Of a DNA stretch of 5,967 nt, positions 5,189 through 5,967 are shown in pieces. This DNA is from Intestinimonas massiliensis (ex Afouda et al. 2020). Lineage in GTDB: Bacteria; Bacillota; Clostridia; Oscillospirales; Oscillospiraceae. Made by a program: the position numbers and the translations under genes. Location: positions 2,813,858-2,819,824 of the forward strand of contig NZ_LR131147.1 in the NCBI RefSeq assembly GCF_900626285.1, given 5' to 3'. Positions within the stretch are counted from its first letter, which is position 1. Every line of letters starts with the position of its first letter. The notes under the pieces were generated by a model. The model was not told where the DNA came from. It did no database searches and was given only the letters and a program-made list of their open reading frames with translations.

Positions 5189-5902
5189 ATGGAGCGCCTG
5201 TTTGTCCGCACCCAGCCGGCCTTTGTGTGCGCCCCGCCGGAGCGGCGGGCGGAGGGGCTGGCCCTGGAGGCGGTCTGGCCGGAGGGCGGGGCGGCGGTGC
5301 GCCGGACCCTCTCTCCCGCCGGCATGACGGAGGAGCAGACCGGCCGGCTGCTGGAGGCCGACCAGCCGGTGGGGGCCGGCAGCATGGTGGAGCTGTGCTG
5401 GGGGGCCGGGGACCGGCTGCTGGAGGTCCGGCCCCTCTTTGTGCCCCGGCTGAAGGGACTGGGGCTGCTGAACTTTGCCGCCAGGGACTACGGGCCTGCC
5501 CTCTCCCCCACGGAGGCGGGGCCGGGCCGGGCGGTGGCCTCCGGCTGGCTCACCGGCCTGGGGGAGGACTGGCTGTCCCTGGGGGATCTGGACCTGTTTG
5601 AGGAGACCTATCCCCTCTCCCCGTCCCTCACCGTCTGCGCCTTTGACACCGGCGCCTGCACCCTCACGGTGCTGCCGGAGCTGCCCCCCCTCCAGGCCCG
5701 TCAGCAGGTCATCGCGGTGTTCGGACAGGGGGAGGACCGGGCGCGGGTGACCCAGCTCTTCTGCATCACCCCCGTTCCCCCCATCCCCCCACCATCTCTT
5801 CCTTTTAAACCTCTCACAGCCCCCGAGACGCGACACCGCATCGCATTCCGTCTTCTGATTTCAACAGCCATACGAAAACCAATGCCTGCAAGATATTGCT
5901 GA
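5189..5902 (+). CDS. Unrecognised protein with atypical C-terminal tail
   Basis: A 237-residue protein I cannot assign to a family. The start is well supported by AAAGGAGG (5171-5178), ten bases before the ATG, and by a promoter at 5115-5143. Residues 1-193 show typical GC-rich coding bias and look like a compact soluble mixed alpha/beta protein (MERLFVRTQPAFVCAPPE; LLEVRPLFVPRLKGLGLLNF; LTVCAFDTGACTLTVLPEL). No signal peptide or transmembrane helix is evident. From residue 194 the sequence changes to a proline-rich run and then a basic tail (RHRIAF, RKPMPARYC) written in AT-richer, unbiased codons. Two C6 tracts (5777-5782, 5785-5790) sit at this junction, and a -1 shift there would stop at TAA 5806-5808. 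The real end is thus uncertain. It is divergent from gudD and may share regulation, but nothing ties it to glucarate metabolism. Confidence 0.75.
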   Translation: MERLFVRTQPAFVCAPPERRAEGLALEAVWPEGGAAVRRTLSPAGMTEEQTGRLLEADQPVGAGSMVELCWGAGDRLLEVRPLFVPRLKGLGLLNFAARDYGPALSPTEAGPGRAVASGWLTGLGEDWLSLGDLDLFEETYPLSPSLTVCAFDTGACTLTVLPELPPLQARQQVIAVFGQGEDRARVTQLFCITPVPPIPPPSLPFKPLTAPETRHRIAFRLLISTAIRKPMPARYC

Positions 5903-5967
5903 CCGACAAAAAAATAAGCGTCTCTGCAACTCCTGTTATGGCTATATATTTTCATACACTAACGATT

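Noticed and set aside
5701..5955. 84-codon open frame on the - strand at the right end
   Set aside because: It overlaps the 5189 gene, becomes a low-complexity Gly/Arg run opposite the C tracts, and has no convincing ribosome binding site or promoter within the window.

Overview
The window looks like a piece of chromosome from a GC-rich Clostridia-type Firmicute, perhaps an Oscillospiraceae relative of Flavonifractor or Lawsonibacter. This is inference from G/C-ending codons inside genes, AT-rich gaps between them, strong AAAGGAG(G) ribosome binding sites, sigma70-type promoters with 17-base spacers, and a PrpR-N/PAS regulator next to a sugar-acid gene. No marker gene fixes the taxonomy.

Layout from left to right. 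Bases 1-546 are mostly AT-rich and non-coding, with a possible gene tail at the left edge, a short terminator-like hairpin, and a promoter for the first full gene. A 289-residue two-helix membrane protein (547-1416, +, DUF3137-like) converges on a regulator, and the two share a 22-bp bidirectional terminator hairpin. The regulator (1479-3344, -) has PrpR-N, PAS, AAA+ and Fis-type HTH domains, and its ATPase domain is degenerate. Upstream of it on the same strand is a complete glucarate dehydratase, gudD (3533-4867, -). A 321-base AT-rich divergent region carries the gudD promoter, a perfect palindrome inside that promoter, and the promoter of an unrecognised gene (5189-5902, +). The last 65 bases show no gene.

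How the parts may work together. GudD dehydrates D-glucarate to 5-dehydro-4-deoxy-D-glucarate. The adjacent regulator probably senses a related metabolite through its PrpR-N domain and controls gudD. It lacks the sigma54-contacting GAFTGA loop and has His in place of the second Walker B acid. It therefore resembles TyrR more than PrpR and should act on sigma70 promoters. This fits the gudD promoter, which is sigma70-like and has a TGTA-N10-TACA palindrome across its spacer and -10 element. A second site of the same geometry, matching the TyrR box TGTAAA-N6-TTTACA, lies at 364-381. No transporter, aldolase or reductase for glucarate is in the window. I see no defence system, mobile element, CRISPR array or RNA gene, and nothing that amounts to a new multi-gene system. 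The points most worth following are the atypical regulator with its predicted operator and the odd C-terminus of the last gene.
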